64,000 bases of DNA from Rathayibacter sp. SW19 (GCF_030866825.1 NZ_CP133020.1:2852001-2916000), one strand, 5' to 3'; positions 52,263 through 61,396 are shown, numbered from the stretch's first letter. Notes: generated from the letters alone by a model not told the origin. Translations and numbers: made by a program.

Positions 52263-53555
52263 CTAATTGCTCGCGTTGAGTGTCTGCGTGATCGTCGCAT
52301 CTACGCTTTTGGCGACGGTCATCGGGTCCTGACCCTTGGCGATGGAGGTGTAGAAGTTAGGCAGCAGATTGTTGGCCCCGGCGATTCCCCACTGCGGCGT
52401 GTTCGGGGTTAGCGTGGAGTTCACAACGGCAGCCTTCGCGGCCTTGGCGAACGGGCCGGTCAGCGCGTTGGCATACGTCAGGTTGCCGGGCACCCAGCCG
52501 CCGTCCTTCGCCATCAGCGACTGAAAGGTCTTTCCCATAATGATCTTCAACGCGGACTGTGCCGCAACCTGGTTCTTCGATGCGGCTGAGATACTCACAT
52601 TCGAACCGCCTGCGAAGGTTTTACCGGCTACTCCCGGCGTGTTGGACGGGAAGGCGAACATGCCGACCTTGCCCGAGCTCATCAGGTCCGGTGAGATCTT
52701 CGTGGAGACGTTGAGCGTGCCGACCATCATGCCGACCTTGCCCTGGTTGAACAGGTTGTACATGCCATTGGCCGCCACCGTGCTGTCCATGCCGTAGCTT
52801 GTGTCGTGCGCCCAGATCTCCTGCAACTGGGTGAGAGCGCGCTGCGAGTCGGCGCTGGTCAAGTCGCCCACCCACTTGCCGTTCTTCTTGACCGCGTAGT
52901 TGCCCCCGTTGGCGAACAGCCAAGACTCAGCAGCATGCACGTCGTTGGCAGAAAGGTAGATGGAGGAGAAACCCGGCACTTTCTCGGGGTTGGCGGCCTG
53001 CAGCTTGGCGATGTCCGTCTGCAGCTCGTCAATCGTGGTCGGCACCGAGATGCCGGCCGCCTTGAACATGTCCGTGCGGAAGTAGACGCTGCGCGAGCCG
53101 GCATACAGCGGAACACCGTACAACTTGCCGTCCCAGGTCGCCGAGTCGATGAAGCTCTGCACCAAGTTCTTGCCGCCAAGTTGGCTCTTCACGCTTGAAA
53201 TATCACTGAATGCGCCGACTGACGAGAAGGTCGAGGTTTGGGTGTTGCCCGTCTCGACGATGTCGGGAGTCTGGTCCTTGCTCGGCAGGCTGGTCTGCAG
53301 CTTCTGCGCGATTCCAGCCCACTGCTGCACCTGAACCTGCAGCGTCGAGCCCTTGTTTTCCTTCTCGAACTGACTGACGAGAAAGTCTTGGGCCGATTGG
53401 GGCACCGAGTCCTGCATGAACCACACTCGGATGTTTGCCGGTTCCGGTTTCGCGCTCGTAGCCGCACCGGCGCCGCCCGACGCGGAACAGCCGGCCACGC
53501 CGGCGATCAGTGCGAGAGCAGCACCGGCTGCAATCGTGATTCTGGTCATCTTCAT
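52263..53555 (-). CDS. Extracellular sugar-binding lipoprotein of the ABC importer
   Basis: 430 aa. Lipoprotein signal with lipobox VAGC (Cys about residue 23), then a family-1 solute-binding fold: ANIRVWFMQDSVPQSAQDFL, YGVPLYAGSRSVYFRTDMF, AAGISVPTTIDELQTDIAK and a C-terminal NAVYTSI-like helix. AAGGAAA precedes ATG 53555. Ligand expected to be an oligosaccharide related to the GH20 and sulfatase substrates. Confidence 0.9.
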   Translation of the reverse strand: MKMTRITIAAGAALALIAGVAGCSASGGAGAATSAKPEPANIRVWFMQDSVPQSAQDFLVSQFEKENKGSTLQVQVQQWAGIAQKLQTSLPSKDQTPDIVETGNTQTSTFSSVGAFSDISSVKSQLGGKNLVQSFIDSATWDGKLYGVPLYAGSRSVYFRTDMFKAAGISVPTTIDELQTDIAKLQAANPEKVPGFSSIYLSANDVHAAESWLFANGGNYAVKKNGKWVGDLTSADSQRALTQLQEIWAHDTSYGMDSTVAANGMYNLFNQGKVGMMVGTLNVSTKISPDLMSSGKVGMFAFPSNTPGVAGKTFAGGSNVSISAASKNQVAAQSALKIIMGKTFQSLMAKDGGWVPGNLTYANALTGPFAKAAKAAVVNSTLTPNTPQWGIAGANNLLPNFYTSIAKGQDPMTVAKSVDATITQTLNASN

Positions 53556-53605
53556 TGATCTGTTTCCTTCTGTGTTGTGACGGGTTTCTTCGTGGGGAGG
53601 ATGCT

Positions 53606-53624
53606 GCGTCCGTGGGGCGGACGC
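53606..53624 (-). terminator. Hairpin between the ROK gene and the ABC operon
   Basis: GCGTCCG and CGGACGC are exact complements around TGGGG, placed just after the ROK stop and 50 bp before the binding-protein start. It could be a terminator or attenuator that separates or balances ROK and transporter expression. Confidence 0.45.
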
Positions 53625-53631
53625 GCTTGGG

Positions 53632-54873
53632 TCATGCTCGCCTTTTTGTTAGGCCAGCACGAACGACGATGGGCGACGGGTCCGCTTCGGAATATCCGGC
53701 CAGTAGTGGGGATTGGTGGAAAAGCGCTATAAGGGCCCCCAGTGCACCGGCATCGTCGCCGAGACGCGCTCCCCTGATCACCGGCCGGTTTGGGAGCATC
53801 GGCAGCAGTTCGTAGCCGATCACACTTCCGGCATGCTGAAGCACGGCGGGAGCGGCCTCGATCAGATCCCCTGCCAACACGATCTCGGACGGATTCACGG
53901 TCACGGCCGCGGCGCCGAGGACACGCCCGATCGCGGTCGCGCTCTCACGCAGGACGTCTGAGGCGATCGGATCATCGGCGGCGACGGCGCGACGAAGGTC
54001 CTCGATCGAGGCGATTGACGCGCCCGCCGCCCGGCACTTGTCGAGCACGGCGGGGAGGGATGCGACCGTTTCCAGGCATCCTCGCTTGCCGCAGTGGCAA
54101 TCGCGGCCCGCGAGGTCGACCGTGACGTGGCCCAATTCGGCGGCAAATCCGGCCGCGCCGGTGAGCAGGCGCCCGCCGGCGATTATGCCGCCACCGATGC
54201 CGTCGGAGATACGCAGGTAGAGCAGGTTCTCGGTCCCGGAATGCCGGCGCCAGCTGGCTTCGGCCAGGGCGGCGAATCGGTTGTTGTTGTCCATTGTGAC
54301 CTGGGCGCCGAACCGTTCCGCGAAGCTCGCGCTGACCAGGTCGCCGGCAGACTCATGTGCGTCCTGTCTAGGGTCGCCGACCGCGCCGGCCTGCGGCGCT
54401 AGCGGGCCTGGGAATCCGATGCCGATGCCGCGAAGCGCACCGTAATGCGTGCCTGTCGCATCACTCAAGCCCTGGATGAGCTCGAAGGCCGTCGTGATGC
54501 GCTCGGGCCACGCCGCACCAATAGGGTAGCGAAGGCCGCCGGAGGCGATGATGTTGTGTGCGGCGTCCGCCACTGCCACGTGCACCCGGCCTCGCCCGAA
54601 ATCGACACCCATGAACTGCCCGGCTTCTGGGTCGAGTGCGAGCCGTTCGGCAGGGCGCCCGCGCCCTACACGGGAAGCGGCATCGGTCTCGGCGACGACG
54701 ATCGCACCCTGCTCGAGGAGGAGGCCCGTGAGGTCGGACAGAGTCGTTCGCGAGACGCCGACGCGCGCGGCGATCTCGCTTCTGCTGAGGGCACCGTGCC
54801 GGCTCAGAACACGCAGAATACGCTCGGTGTGCCGGCGTTGGCTGCCGATAGCGTCACTGTTCTGCTGAACCAT
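53632..54873 (-). CDS. ROK-family transcriptional repressor of the sulfated-glycan locus
   Basis: 413 aa from ATG 54873. N-terminal winged HTH: RILRVLSRHGALSRSEIAAR and VGVSRTTLSDLTGLLLEQ. ROK sugar-kinase-like domain: MGVDFGRGRVHVAVAD, GIGFPGPL, the zinc motif CHCGKRGCLETVAS, and AELGHVTVDL. The -10 box TACGCT ends 7 nt before this ATG, which makes a leaderless start here likelier than the in-frame TTG further upstream. It carries an identical 20-bp element to the beta-helix gene promoter, so it probably represses itself and that gene until an amino sugar binds. Confidence 0.87.
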   Translation of the reverse strand: MVQQNSDAIGSQRRHTERILRVLSRHGALSRSEIAARVGVSRTTLSDLTGLLLEQGAIVVAETDAASRVGRGRPAERLALDPEAGQFMGVDFGRGRVHVAVADAAHNIIASGGLRYPIGAAWPERITTAFELIQGLSDATGTHYGALRGIGIGFPGPLAPQAGAVGDPRQDAHESAGDLVSASFAERFGAQVTMDNNNRFAALAEASWRRHSGTENLLYLRISDGIGGGIIAGGRLLTGAAGFAAELGHVTVDLAGRDCHCGKRGCLETVASLPAVLDKCRAAGASIASIEDLRRAVAADDPIASDVLRESATAIGRVLGAAAVTVNPSEIVLAGDLIEAAPAVLQHAGSVIGYELLPMLPNRPVIRGARLGDDAGALGALIALFHQSPLLAGYSEADPSPIVVRAGLTKRRA

Positions 54874-54880
54874 ACGGTGA

Positions 54881-54910
54881 AGCGTAGGCGGGTCGATTTT
54901 TTCCGTCAAT
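54881..54910 (-). promoter_or_regulatory. ROK gene promoter containing the shared 20-bp element
   Basis: Minus strand: the element ATTGACGGAAAAAATCGACC (54891-54910) includes -35 TTGACG. After a 17-bp spacer comes -10 TACGCT (54881-54886). The identical 20 bases occur at 56681-56700. Confidence 0.75.
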
Positions 54911-55054
54911 AATTCGACAGAATTCAATTCAATTTTTGTTGACCTAATTTATGTAAAGCTGGTCGGCATTGATTATTTAGGGTTCAAGATCGCGAAGAAG
55001 GACGGGTCGTTCACGCAAACCCGCCCTCCTTCGTTCACCGACCCCGGGCTCCCA

Positions 55055-56587
55055 TCAGCAGCGCGTGCCGACACCCGAAGGCTGCGGTGCGGTCACCTTG
55101 GAGTCTGCACCGAAGTAGCGGCCGAGGTTGGCGTCGGAAGCAAGCGCGGCGAAGTTCGCGTCGTGCCCATGCGTCAGGTACTGGAACGCTTCGACCGCCG
55201 GGTAGCCGCTGGTCGCCCCGGCGGCGCAACGGCCGACGACTCGTCCTGCAACGGATTGTTGTGGCGCGTTCTGCACGCCGGCGAATACATTTCCTGCGAA
55301 GGTGTAACCGCCGGATCGGAGGTTGAAGTCGGCAACACCCGCCCCCGTCTTATAGACGATGTTGTCGTCGAATGCCACGTTGCGCAGGCTCGTGGTGTTC
55401 TCGTTGACCACCGTTTGACTGACCCCGTCACCGATGTAGATGGTGTTGTTGCTGAATCGGGCGCTCTCGATCGCGCCTTTGCAGTTCTCGATGCCGCGGT
55501 ACGAATCGTTCGAACTGAAGTTGTCGCGCACGACGGCCTCGCGGATCACGCCCGGCCCGTTGTTGCACAGTAGGAAGAATCCGCCCTCGTTGTCGTGGCT
55601 GTAGTTGTATTGGAAGGTCGTGGCGATGTTACCTTGGTCGACGTCGTAGGCCATACCATCCAGATGCGTGCGACCGCCAGAAACGTCGTTGTATTGCAGC
55701 AACGAGTTGTCGGTGTTGTAGTCCCAGACGCCCGCGTTATACGCCGCGGAGCGCTCGTTGAACCCGCTCACGGTGTTGCGCTGCACGAGCGCACCGTCGG
55801 TGGTGTTCATCACGATGCCGTCGCCGCCGATGTCGGTGAGCACGTTGCGCTCGATGACGACATGCGTTGACGGCACCCAGTTCTCGGGTGCCGTACTGCC
55901 GACCTCCGCACGATTGCTCCATGTGCTCAGCACGATCACGATGCCCTGACGATCGACGTGATCCAGCCGGTTGCCGACGATATCCACTCCGTCGAATGAG
56001 GTCGACACACTCGACCCGCTGACCTTGAACGCGATGCCCTGGCTGCCGTTCGGCCCCTTGAGGTCGCCTCCGAGCACATCGTGCACGTCGAGGTTCTTCA
56101 ACAGATAGCCGTGTCCGACACCATAGTCCTGAAGCTGAACGAGCACACCACGACGCTGGGACGCCGGCGACGCGGAGTTGGTGATCTCCAAATTACTCAG
56201 CGTGATGTGCTGTTCGTTATACAGCTTCACCGCCGCCTCGGCGCCTCCACCTTCGATCGCCGCCCTGGTGTGGGCGGTGCCATAGTCGGAGATGACGAAC
56301 GGAGATGCGGCACTTCCGGACCCCTGCGGTTCGAGTTCGCCGACGCACTGTACGCCGCGCTTGAACAACAACTCCTGGCCGGCACCGAAGGTTTGCGCGT
56401 TCACCTGCGACAGAGAATTCCAGGGCGATTGCACCCCACCGTCGCCGGGGGTCGAAGCGGAACAATCCACATAATGAGCTTGACCGTCCGGCGTGCGCGC
56501 AGCCGCCGGCATTGCCGTCAGGAGACATCCCGACAGCCCCATCACGCCGGCGATGGCCACCGCCAGCATTCGTCGTTTCACGGACAT
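55055..56587 (-). CDS. Secreted right-handed parallel beta-helix protein (lyase-like)
   Basis: 510 aa from ATG 56587; the upstream in-frame ATG 56599 lies inside the GGAGGAAG Shine-Dalgarno and is rejected. N-terminal signal with VAIAGVMGLSGC (possible lipobox LSGC) and AMPAAA (possible signal-peptidase site). The body shows repeated short beta-helix rungs: ITLSNLEITNSAS, VDIVGNRLDHVDRQGIVI, HVVIERNVLTDIGGDGIVM, ALVQRNTVSGFNE, LLQYNDVSGGRTHLDGMA, ARFSNNTIYIGDG. This architecture is shared by many polysaccharide lyases and epimerases. The ROK-linked promoter ties it to sulfated-glycan use, where it may cut or bind the polymer outside the cell. Confidence 0.78.
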   Translation of the reverse strand: MSVKRRMLAVAIAGVMGLSGCLLTAMPAAARTPDGQAHYVDCSASTPGDGGVQSPWNSLSQVNAQTFGAGQELLFKRGVQCVGELEPQGSGSAASPFVISDYGTAHTRAAIEGGGAEAAVKLYNEQHITLSNLEITNSASPASQRRGVLVQLQDYGVGHGYLLKNLDVHDVLGGDLKGPNGSQGIAFKVSGSSVSTSFDGVDIVGNRLDHVDRQGIVIVLSTWSNRAEVGSTAPENWVPSTHVVIERNVLTDIGGDGIVMNTTDGALVQRNTVSGFNERSAAYNAGVWDYNTDNSLLQYNDVSGGRTHLDGMAYDVDQGNIATTFQYNYSHDNEGGFFLLCNNGPGVIREAVVRDNFSSNDSYRGIENCKGAIESARFSNNTIYIGDGVSQTVVNENTTSLRNVAFDDNIVYKTGAGVADFNLRSGGYTFAGNVFAGVQNAPQQSVAGRVVGRCAAGATSGYPAVEAFQYLTHGHDANFAALASDANLGRYFGADSKVTAPQPSGVGTRC

Positions 56588-56670
56588 TTCTTCCTCCACA
56601 TGATTGGTGATTCCAATACGCCCGGCGAGACGGGCGCATGGTCAGATGCCCGACAAGCTGACGCTCGGTC

Positions 56671-56700
56671 ACGCTATGCCGGTCGATTTTTTCCGTCAAT
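56671..56700 (-). promoter_or_regulatory. Beta-helix gene promoter containing the shared 20-bp element
   Basis: Minus strand: ATTGACGGAAAAAATCGACC (56681-56700) with -35 TTGACG, 17-bp spacer, -10 TAGCGT (56671-56676). The sequence outside the 20 bases differs from the ROK promoter, so the identity reflects selection for a binding site rather than recent duplication. Confidence 0.75.
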
Positions 56701-56821
56701 GACCCGACTGAAACAGCTGTGGATTTGCCCGGTTCTGTGTCAAATGTCCGACGCTGCCCACGCCGTCCGCTTGTGACTGCTACCACCGCTGGGACCCGCC
56801 GTTCCCCTTGTAAGGACTTCG

Positions 56822-56963
56822 CACCAGTCATTGCGGTCCGCACCTGCCACCTGAGTGAACAGCCTTCGAGATTGGCGCCGGTCGCGCGTATCGCCTCAGC
56901 GAGTTCGACCGCATGCTGTGGTGCGACGCCGAGACGGTGCGAGCCGGTGTCGACTGACACGTG
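56822..56963 (-). repeat. Partial duplicate of the alanine racemase gene
   Basis: About 140 bp nearly identical to 59117-59260 inside alr, encoding VDTGSHRLGVAPQHAVELAE and IRATGANLEG. Only this internal segment is present; the frame is lost on the left side. It abuts the IS110 remnant, 2.3 kb from the parent copy. Confidence 0.85.
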
Positions 56964-56976
56964 AGTAGGACGTGAC

Positions 56977-57245
56977 TTATGCAGCGACCGGGCTGATCAC
57001 CACCCGGTAGCCGAGGGTCTCCAGCTGTCGGATGGCCCTGTTTTTGCCCTTCTGCGGCTCGAGGCGGGTGTAGTAGTCGGCGCGGGGATCGAGGTAGACT
57101 CTTCCACTTGACAGCATGTGCCCGATCGCCCGCTCGATCGCGACGGCGGCCTTGATCGGCCCGCGCCGGGTGGCGATGCGCCGGTACTTCACTCCGAGAT
57201 AGGTGTCCTTCGGCCGGGACACGGCCAACGCGGCGATACCCAGGG
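56977..57245 (-). mobile_element. C-terminal remnant of an IS110-family transposase
   Basis: The frame reads RPKDTYLGVKYRRIATRRGP, then IKAAVAIERAIGHMLSSGRV and DPRADYYTRLEPQKGKNRAI with RQLETLGYRVVI. This is the C-terminal Transposase_20 pattern (KDTYLGxxYRRxAxRRG, ADYYTRLxPxxxKNRAxxQL). The N-terminal DEDD domain is missing. Confidence 0.65.
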
Positions 57246-57295
57246 CCGAAGATGACCACATCCAGCACACTCCCCCCGCACCAGGAAGCCCCGTA

Positions 57296-57563
57296 CTGGA
57301 CTTCACAGATGCCCTACGATCACTGGAGATAACAATTGAGTCGATCAATAACCGCTACCGCCGCGGAGTGCGTGCTCGCGGGCACTTCCCGAACGACGAC
57401 GCCGCGGCGCTGAAGTGCTTGTATCTCGTGACACGGTCACCTGACCTGACCGGGCGGGGTGGGGCACGCCAGGTCACGAGGTGGAAGCCCACACTCAACG
57501 CCTTCGCGATTACCTTCGAAGGCCGAATCAACTGGCAATGCGCCAGGCCAGATCTCCACCGTT
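57296..57563 (+). mobile_element. C-terminal remnant of an IS256 (Mutator)-family transposase
   Basis: The plus frame reads ALRSLEITIESINNRYRRGV, RARGHFPNDDAAALKCLYLV and TRWKPTLNAFAITFEGRI. The RARGHFPxxxAALKCLYLV and RWKxALNAFAxTF blocks are the usual end of IS256-type transposases. The catalytic domain is absent. Confidence 0.65.
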
Positions 57564-57675
57564 AGTCTGGCACACCCCGCTGCCGACGACTCGATATCGT
57601 TCGGGATGCGTGGCATACGCAGCAACCGTGACAGCCCGTTTGAGCAATGCCTGCCCTGGACGGGGCGCGGCTCGG

Positions 57676-58276
57676 TCACCCCGCGAGGGCAAGGACTGCG
57701 ACCGATGCGGCAATCGTCGGTGGGGCAACGATCACACCGAGCAGCATGAACCGGCGCCAGGGCATGTCGACGCCGAGAGCGGTCAGGCGACTGTGCCAGC
57801 GCAGGGTCGCCAAGGATGCCCACGGAGTGACGAGCGCGCCGCAGTTCACCCCGATCAGCAGCGCGATCATACGGGCCGGTTCCCGCATCGCAGCGGGTTC
57901 CAGGGCGAGGTAGGCGGGCAGATTGTTCACAAGATTGGCGGATACCGCCCCTGCCCCTGCCAACCGGAACAGCTGAAGGAATCCGGTTCCGCCGCCGGTC
58001 GGTGCTGCCAGCGCACGGCCGAGTCCCAGCTGGTGTGCCGCGTCGGCAACGAAGAAGAGTCCGCCGGCGAAGGCCAGCAGCGACCACGGTAAACACGCCG
58101 GCAGCTGCGACCAGCTCGGTGACGACAGAGATTGCAGCGACGAAGAGCAGGATCGGCCACACCCGAATCCACACCACCTCGACGGCGCTGAGCGGTTCGA
58201 TCCGGAGGGCAACAGCCGCGACTCCGACGATCAGGAGTCCACCGCCGATAATCCCTGTTCGCATGCGTTCGAGCAT
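57676..58276 (-). pseudogene. Broken ArsB/SLC13-type anion transporter
   Basis: From ATG 58276 one frame reads GIIGGGLLIVGVAAVALRIE, ILLFVAAISVVTELVAAAG. After a shift near 58080 another frame continues LLAFAGGLFFVADAAHQLGL, AGAVSANLVNNLPAYLALEP, IALLIGVNCGALVTPWASLA and ends VIVAPPTIAASVAVLALAG at 57676. The NNLPAYLAL and GxNxGxxxTPxxSLA blocks are the second half-repeat of ArsB/NhaD-like transporters. The middle spans are missing, and total length is half of normal. Confidence 0.65.
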
Positions 58277-58534
58277 GACACGGATACGCCCCAGTGCCGA
58301 CGTGATCGCCGGATACCCCAATTATCTCTGCGGCCGCGCTGCGGCGTAGATAGCATTCGCGAAAACGGCCAGGAACCGTCGATGCGTCCCTGCGCCGCAA
58401 ACGGGGCAGCCGCAGAGTTGGGGGTGGGCGCCCGAGGAGCGGAGCCTAACCGTCGCTGTGTGTCGCGTCGACCGCCGGAATCGCGGGCGCCCAGTAGAAG
58501 AGTACCTTTACGCGTGGTTACGAAGAACGAACTG

Positions 58535-59689
58535 CTATGGCACAAGCACGCGGGGAATAGATGCTTGCAGTGCGACGAGCAGGTGCTCCGCGCTCAGACC
58601 GAGTCGATCGGCTGTTTGCTGAACAGATGGGCCCGCGAAATCGCCGGCAGGTTCGCCTAATAGGACCGCGGTGTCGCCGACCGCGATCTCGGGGATGCCA
58701 GTAGCATCCACGAGTGTGTAGTCCAGCATGGGTGCGCCGATCAGCGGGCAACGGTGCTTCCTGATGCTGACCCATCCGCCGTTGTCTGCCCATCGTGGGT
58801 TGATGCCGTGGCCCGCACCGATCGACAGTGTTGCGATGACGGTGTCGCGCTCCAACCGTGTGCCCGCATATCCGACGCGGTCCCCCGCCGCCGCGGTGCG
58901 CAATTCCAGCACCGGGGCGACAAGTGTCAGCACCTGCCGGAGTTCGATCAACGATTCCTGCTCCGGATAGGGCACGTAACCGAAGACTGCGACCCCGGGC
59001 CGGCCAAGATCGCCGACGAGGTCCGGTCGCACGACGATCAGGCTCGTTCCGCCAGTGTGCCGGAGTACGCCGCGGATCGGCAGGTCGCGGAGCGTCTGGA
59101 CCTCGGCTTCGACTTCTGACCAGTCGTTGCGGTCCGCACCTGCCACATGAATGAACAGGCCTTCGAGGTTGGCGCCGGTCGCGCGTATCGCCTCAGCGAG
59201 CTCGACCGCATGCTGTGGTGCGACGCCGAGACGGTGCAAGCCGGTGTCGACTAACAGGTGGACTGTCGCGCCGGGGCCCAGCGTTGGTAGTGCTTCGCGG
59301 CTGGTCACGGTGACCCGAATCCCAGCTTTGAGCAGTTCTGCAAGCTGTGCGCCATCGGCCGGGCCGAGGCACAGCACGCGCCCGGGCGCTATCCCGGCGA
59401 TGGCTAGGGCGTCGGATGGCTCGGCTACCGCCAGCAGGTCGGCTTCATCTGCGAGGGCGGTCGCCGTCAGCTCTAATCCGTGGCCGAAGGCGTTCGCCTT
59501 GATGATGGGCGCCATGAGGGTTCCCGGAAGGGAGTTGTTTCGAAGGGCCCTCAGGTTTCCGACAACGGCTGACCTGGAGATCCTGATCTGCGGTCTGCCG
59601 TGGGTACTAGGTGTCGGAAGGTCAGCATCAAACTGTGGTGATCGCTTGCGTTCAGGCACACCATATGCCGAGTTCGTCAACAACCACAC
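58535..59689 (-). CDS. alr: Alanine racemase
   Basis: 384 aa. PLP-binding IIKANAFGHGLE (the Lys forms the Schiff base; most enzymes have AYGHG), LLVDTGLHRLGV, GDRVGYAGT (containing the catalytic Tyr) and a C-terminal beta domain with DATGIPEIAVGDTAVLLGEP. It interconverts L- and D-alanine for peptidoglycan. The N-terminal about 30 aa are atypical, and the start (GTG 59689) is uncertain. A 140-bp internal segment is duplicated at 56822-56963. Confidence 0.85.
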   Translation of the reverse strand: MWLLTNSAYGVPERKRSPQFDADLPTPSTHGRPQIRISRSAVVGNLRALRNNSLPGTLMAPIIKANAFGHGLELTATALADEADLLAVAEPSDALAIAGIAPGRVLCLGPADGAQLAELLKAGIRVTVTSREALPTLGPGATVHLLVDTGLHRLGVAPQHAVELAEAIRATGANLEGLFIHVAGADRNDWSEVEAEVQTLRDLPIRGVLRHTGGTSLIVVRPDLVGDLGRPGVAVFGYVPYPEQESLIELRQVLTLVAPVLELRTAAAGDRVGYAGTRLERDTVIATLSIGAGHGINPRWADNGGWVSIRKHRCPLIGAPMLDYTLVDATGIPEIAVGDTAVLLGEPAGDFAGPSVQQTADRLGLSAEHLLVALQASIPRVLVP

Positions 59690-59999
59690 TTCAATCTTCG
59701 TCGGCGATCACCGCGGAGCAGACGATAACACCCCATGGTTACTTCGCTAATCGTATCTGGCTCGCAGGGGATGTGCGGTCACCGTGAGAACCGAGTCCTG
59801 CAACAGCGCACGCTGCAGCCGCGCAGGCGGGATGCTGGAAGGATTGATCGCTTCAGGCTCGGGCAAATCTGAAGGTGATTGCTGCACGTTCACGCAAGGG
59901 ACCAATGCGGGCCGGAATCGACACCGCGATCAAGCTGTCCCGCACGGCGCGGTAGATTGAATTCGCAGCAACGGTAAGTATGACGGTAAAGGAGAACAG
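59690..59999. other. Divergent intergenic region between alr and the carbonic anhydrase gene
   Basis: About 310 bp holding the promoters of both neighbours. No gene is recognised. Near the right end TTGAATTCGC and AGTATGAC lie before GGAGAA of the carbonic anhydrase gene, but spacing does not allow a firm promoter call. Confidence 0.35.
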
Positions 60000-60680
60000 G
60001 TGACGAAACGTCCTGCACAGGTGCTGAGTGCATTGTTGGAAGGCAACGCGCGCTTTGTCGCGGGCTCGCCAATACATCCTCATCAGGATCTGGTTCGACG
60101 AACTCAACTCGCGCACACCCAGAATCCGATCGTCGCAATTTTTGCGTGCTCGGATTCGCGACTTGCCGTGGAGATCATCTTCGATTTGGGCCTCGGCGAC
60201 GAATTCGTCATCCGAAACGCCGGACAGGTGGTCACTAATTCCGCGTTGGCGTCTATCGAGTTCGCAGTGGCGATTCTGCACGTCCCTCTCGTGTTGGTAC
60301 TCAGCCATGAGGCTTGCGGCGCGGTCGCCGCCGCGATCGCCTCCCAAACCGACCAGCCCGAGACCTTGCCACCGCTCCTCGCTGAACTGATCGCCCCAAT
60401 TATCCCTGCCGTCACAAAGGTGGGCAGAACACAAAACGAAAGTGACGGTCAGCCTCACCCGATCGCTGCTGGACAGATTGACGCCGCCGCGGTCGGTCGC
60501 GAGCATCTCCGCAACACGATCACGGAGATGATCGCCCGATCAGAGGTGCTTCGATCTGCGATCAACGCCGAAGAATTAGCGGTGGTCGGCGCGAACTACA
60601 GCCTGCAGGAAGGTCTGGTCACGCTGGACCCGATTGTTGGACTCATCGATGGTATGACTGAAACGGTCAGTGTCCCGTAA
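60000..60680 (+). CDS. Beta-class carbonic anhydrase
   Basis: 226 aa from GTG 60000 (GGAGAA, 4-nt spacer). Zinc ligands: Cys in FACSDSRLAVEIIFD (CxDSR) and His-x-x-Cys in VLSHEACGAVAAAI. It converts CO2 and water to bicarbonate. The FVIRNAGQVVTNSALASIEF block is typical. About 20 residues longer at the C-terminus than the shortest family members but within range. Confidence 0.88.
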   Translation: MTKRPAQVLSALLEGNARFVAGSPIHPHQDLVRRTQLAHTQNPIVAIFACSDSRLAVEIIFDLGLGDEFVIRNAGQVVTNSALASIEFAVAILHVPLVLVLSHEACGAVAAAIASQTDQPETLPPLLAELIAPIIPAVTKVGRTQNESDGQPHPIAAGQIDAAAVGREHLRNTITEMIARSEVLRSAINAEELAVVGANYSLQEGLVTLDPIVGLIDGMTETVSVP

Positions 60681-60724
60681 GAATCCCAGACCACCTCCTT
60701 ACCGGTTTCGCTGCGCGCGATCAC

Positions 60725-61396
60725 ATGCCATCACGATTTGACCTGTCCAACCCTGCCGAACTGCTGGCTGGCACGAATGCTGCCCGAACCGCCCTCAGGG
60801 TCGGCAAGCTCGTCGTCGTCCCGACCGACACCGTGTACGGAGTCGCTGCGGACGCGTTCTCGCCGACGGCGGTGCAAGCCCTCCTGGACGCAAAAGGACG
60901 CACCCGGCAGGCACCACCACCTGTGCTCATCCCGGGCAAGGAGATGCTCGACCTTCTTGCCGTTGATGTGCCCGAGCCTGTCCGACGGCTGGTCGACGAG
61001 TTCTGGCCCGGTGGTCTCACCGTCATCCTGCGAGCACAACCGGCGCTGTCGTGGGATCTCGGCGAAACCCACGGCACCGTGGGGCTGCGGATGCCGGCCC
61101 ATGACATCCTCCTCGGCCTCCTCCATGAGACCGGACCATTGGCCGTCTCAAGCGCGAACCGCACCGGCCAGCCATCAGCCCTGAACGCCGACGAAGCAGA
61201 GCACATGCTCGGCGACAGCGTCACCGTCTACCTCGACGGCGGCAGCATCGAACCACCGGCGGAGCAGATCACCTCCGCCGCCTCGACGATCGTGGACGCC
61301 GCGGCTCTCGACCACGGCGGGACTGCACGAATCCTCCGACACGGCCCCGTCCCAGACGACGCCATCGCACGCATCCTCGGGCAACACCTCACCTAA
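60725..61396 (+). CDS. Sua5/YciO/YrdC-family L-threonylcarbamoyladenylate synthase-like protein
   Basis: 223 aa. YrdC core: LVVVPTDTVYGVAADAF, PPPVLIPGKEMLDLLA, EFWPGGLTVILRAQPAL and PLAVSSANRTGQPS. These form the ATP/threonine pocket used for t6A37 tRNA modification. It has no Sua5 C-terminal domain. Stand-alone paralogues of unknown role exist, so the main t6A enzyme may lie elsewhere. Confidence 0.85.
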   Translation: MPSRFDLSNPAELLAGTNAARTALRVGKLVVVPTDTVYGVAADAFSPTAVQALLDAKGRTRQAPPPVLIPGKEMLDLLAVDVPEPVRRLVDEFWPGGLTVILRAQPALSWDLGETHGTVGLRMPAHDILLGLLHETGPLAVSSANRTGQPSALNADEAEHMLGDSVTVYLDGGSIEPPAEQITSAASTIVDAAALDHGGTARILRHGPVPDDAIARILGQHLT

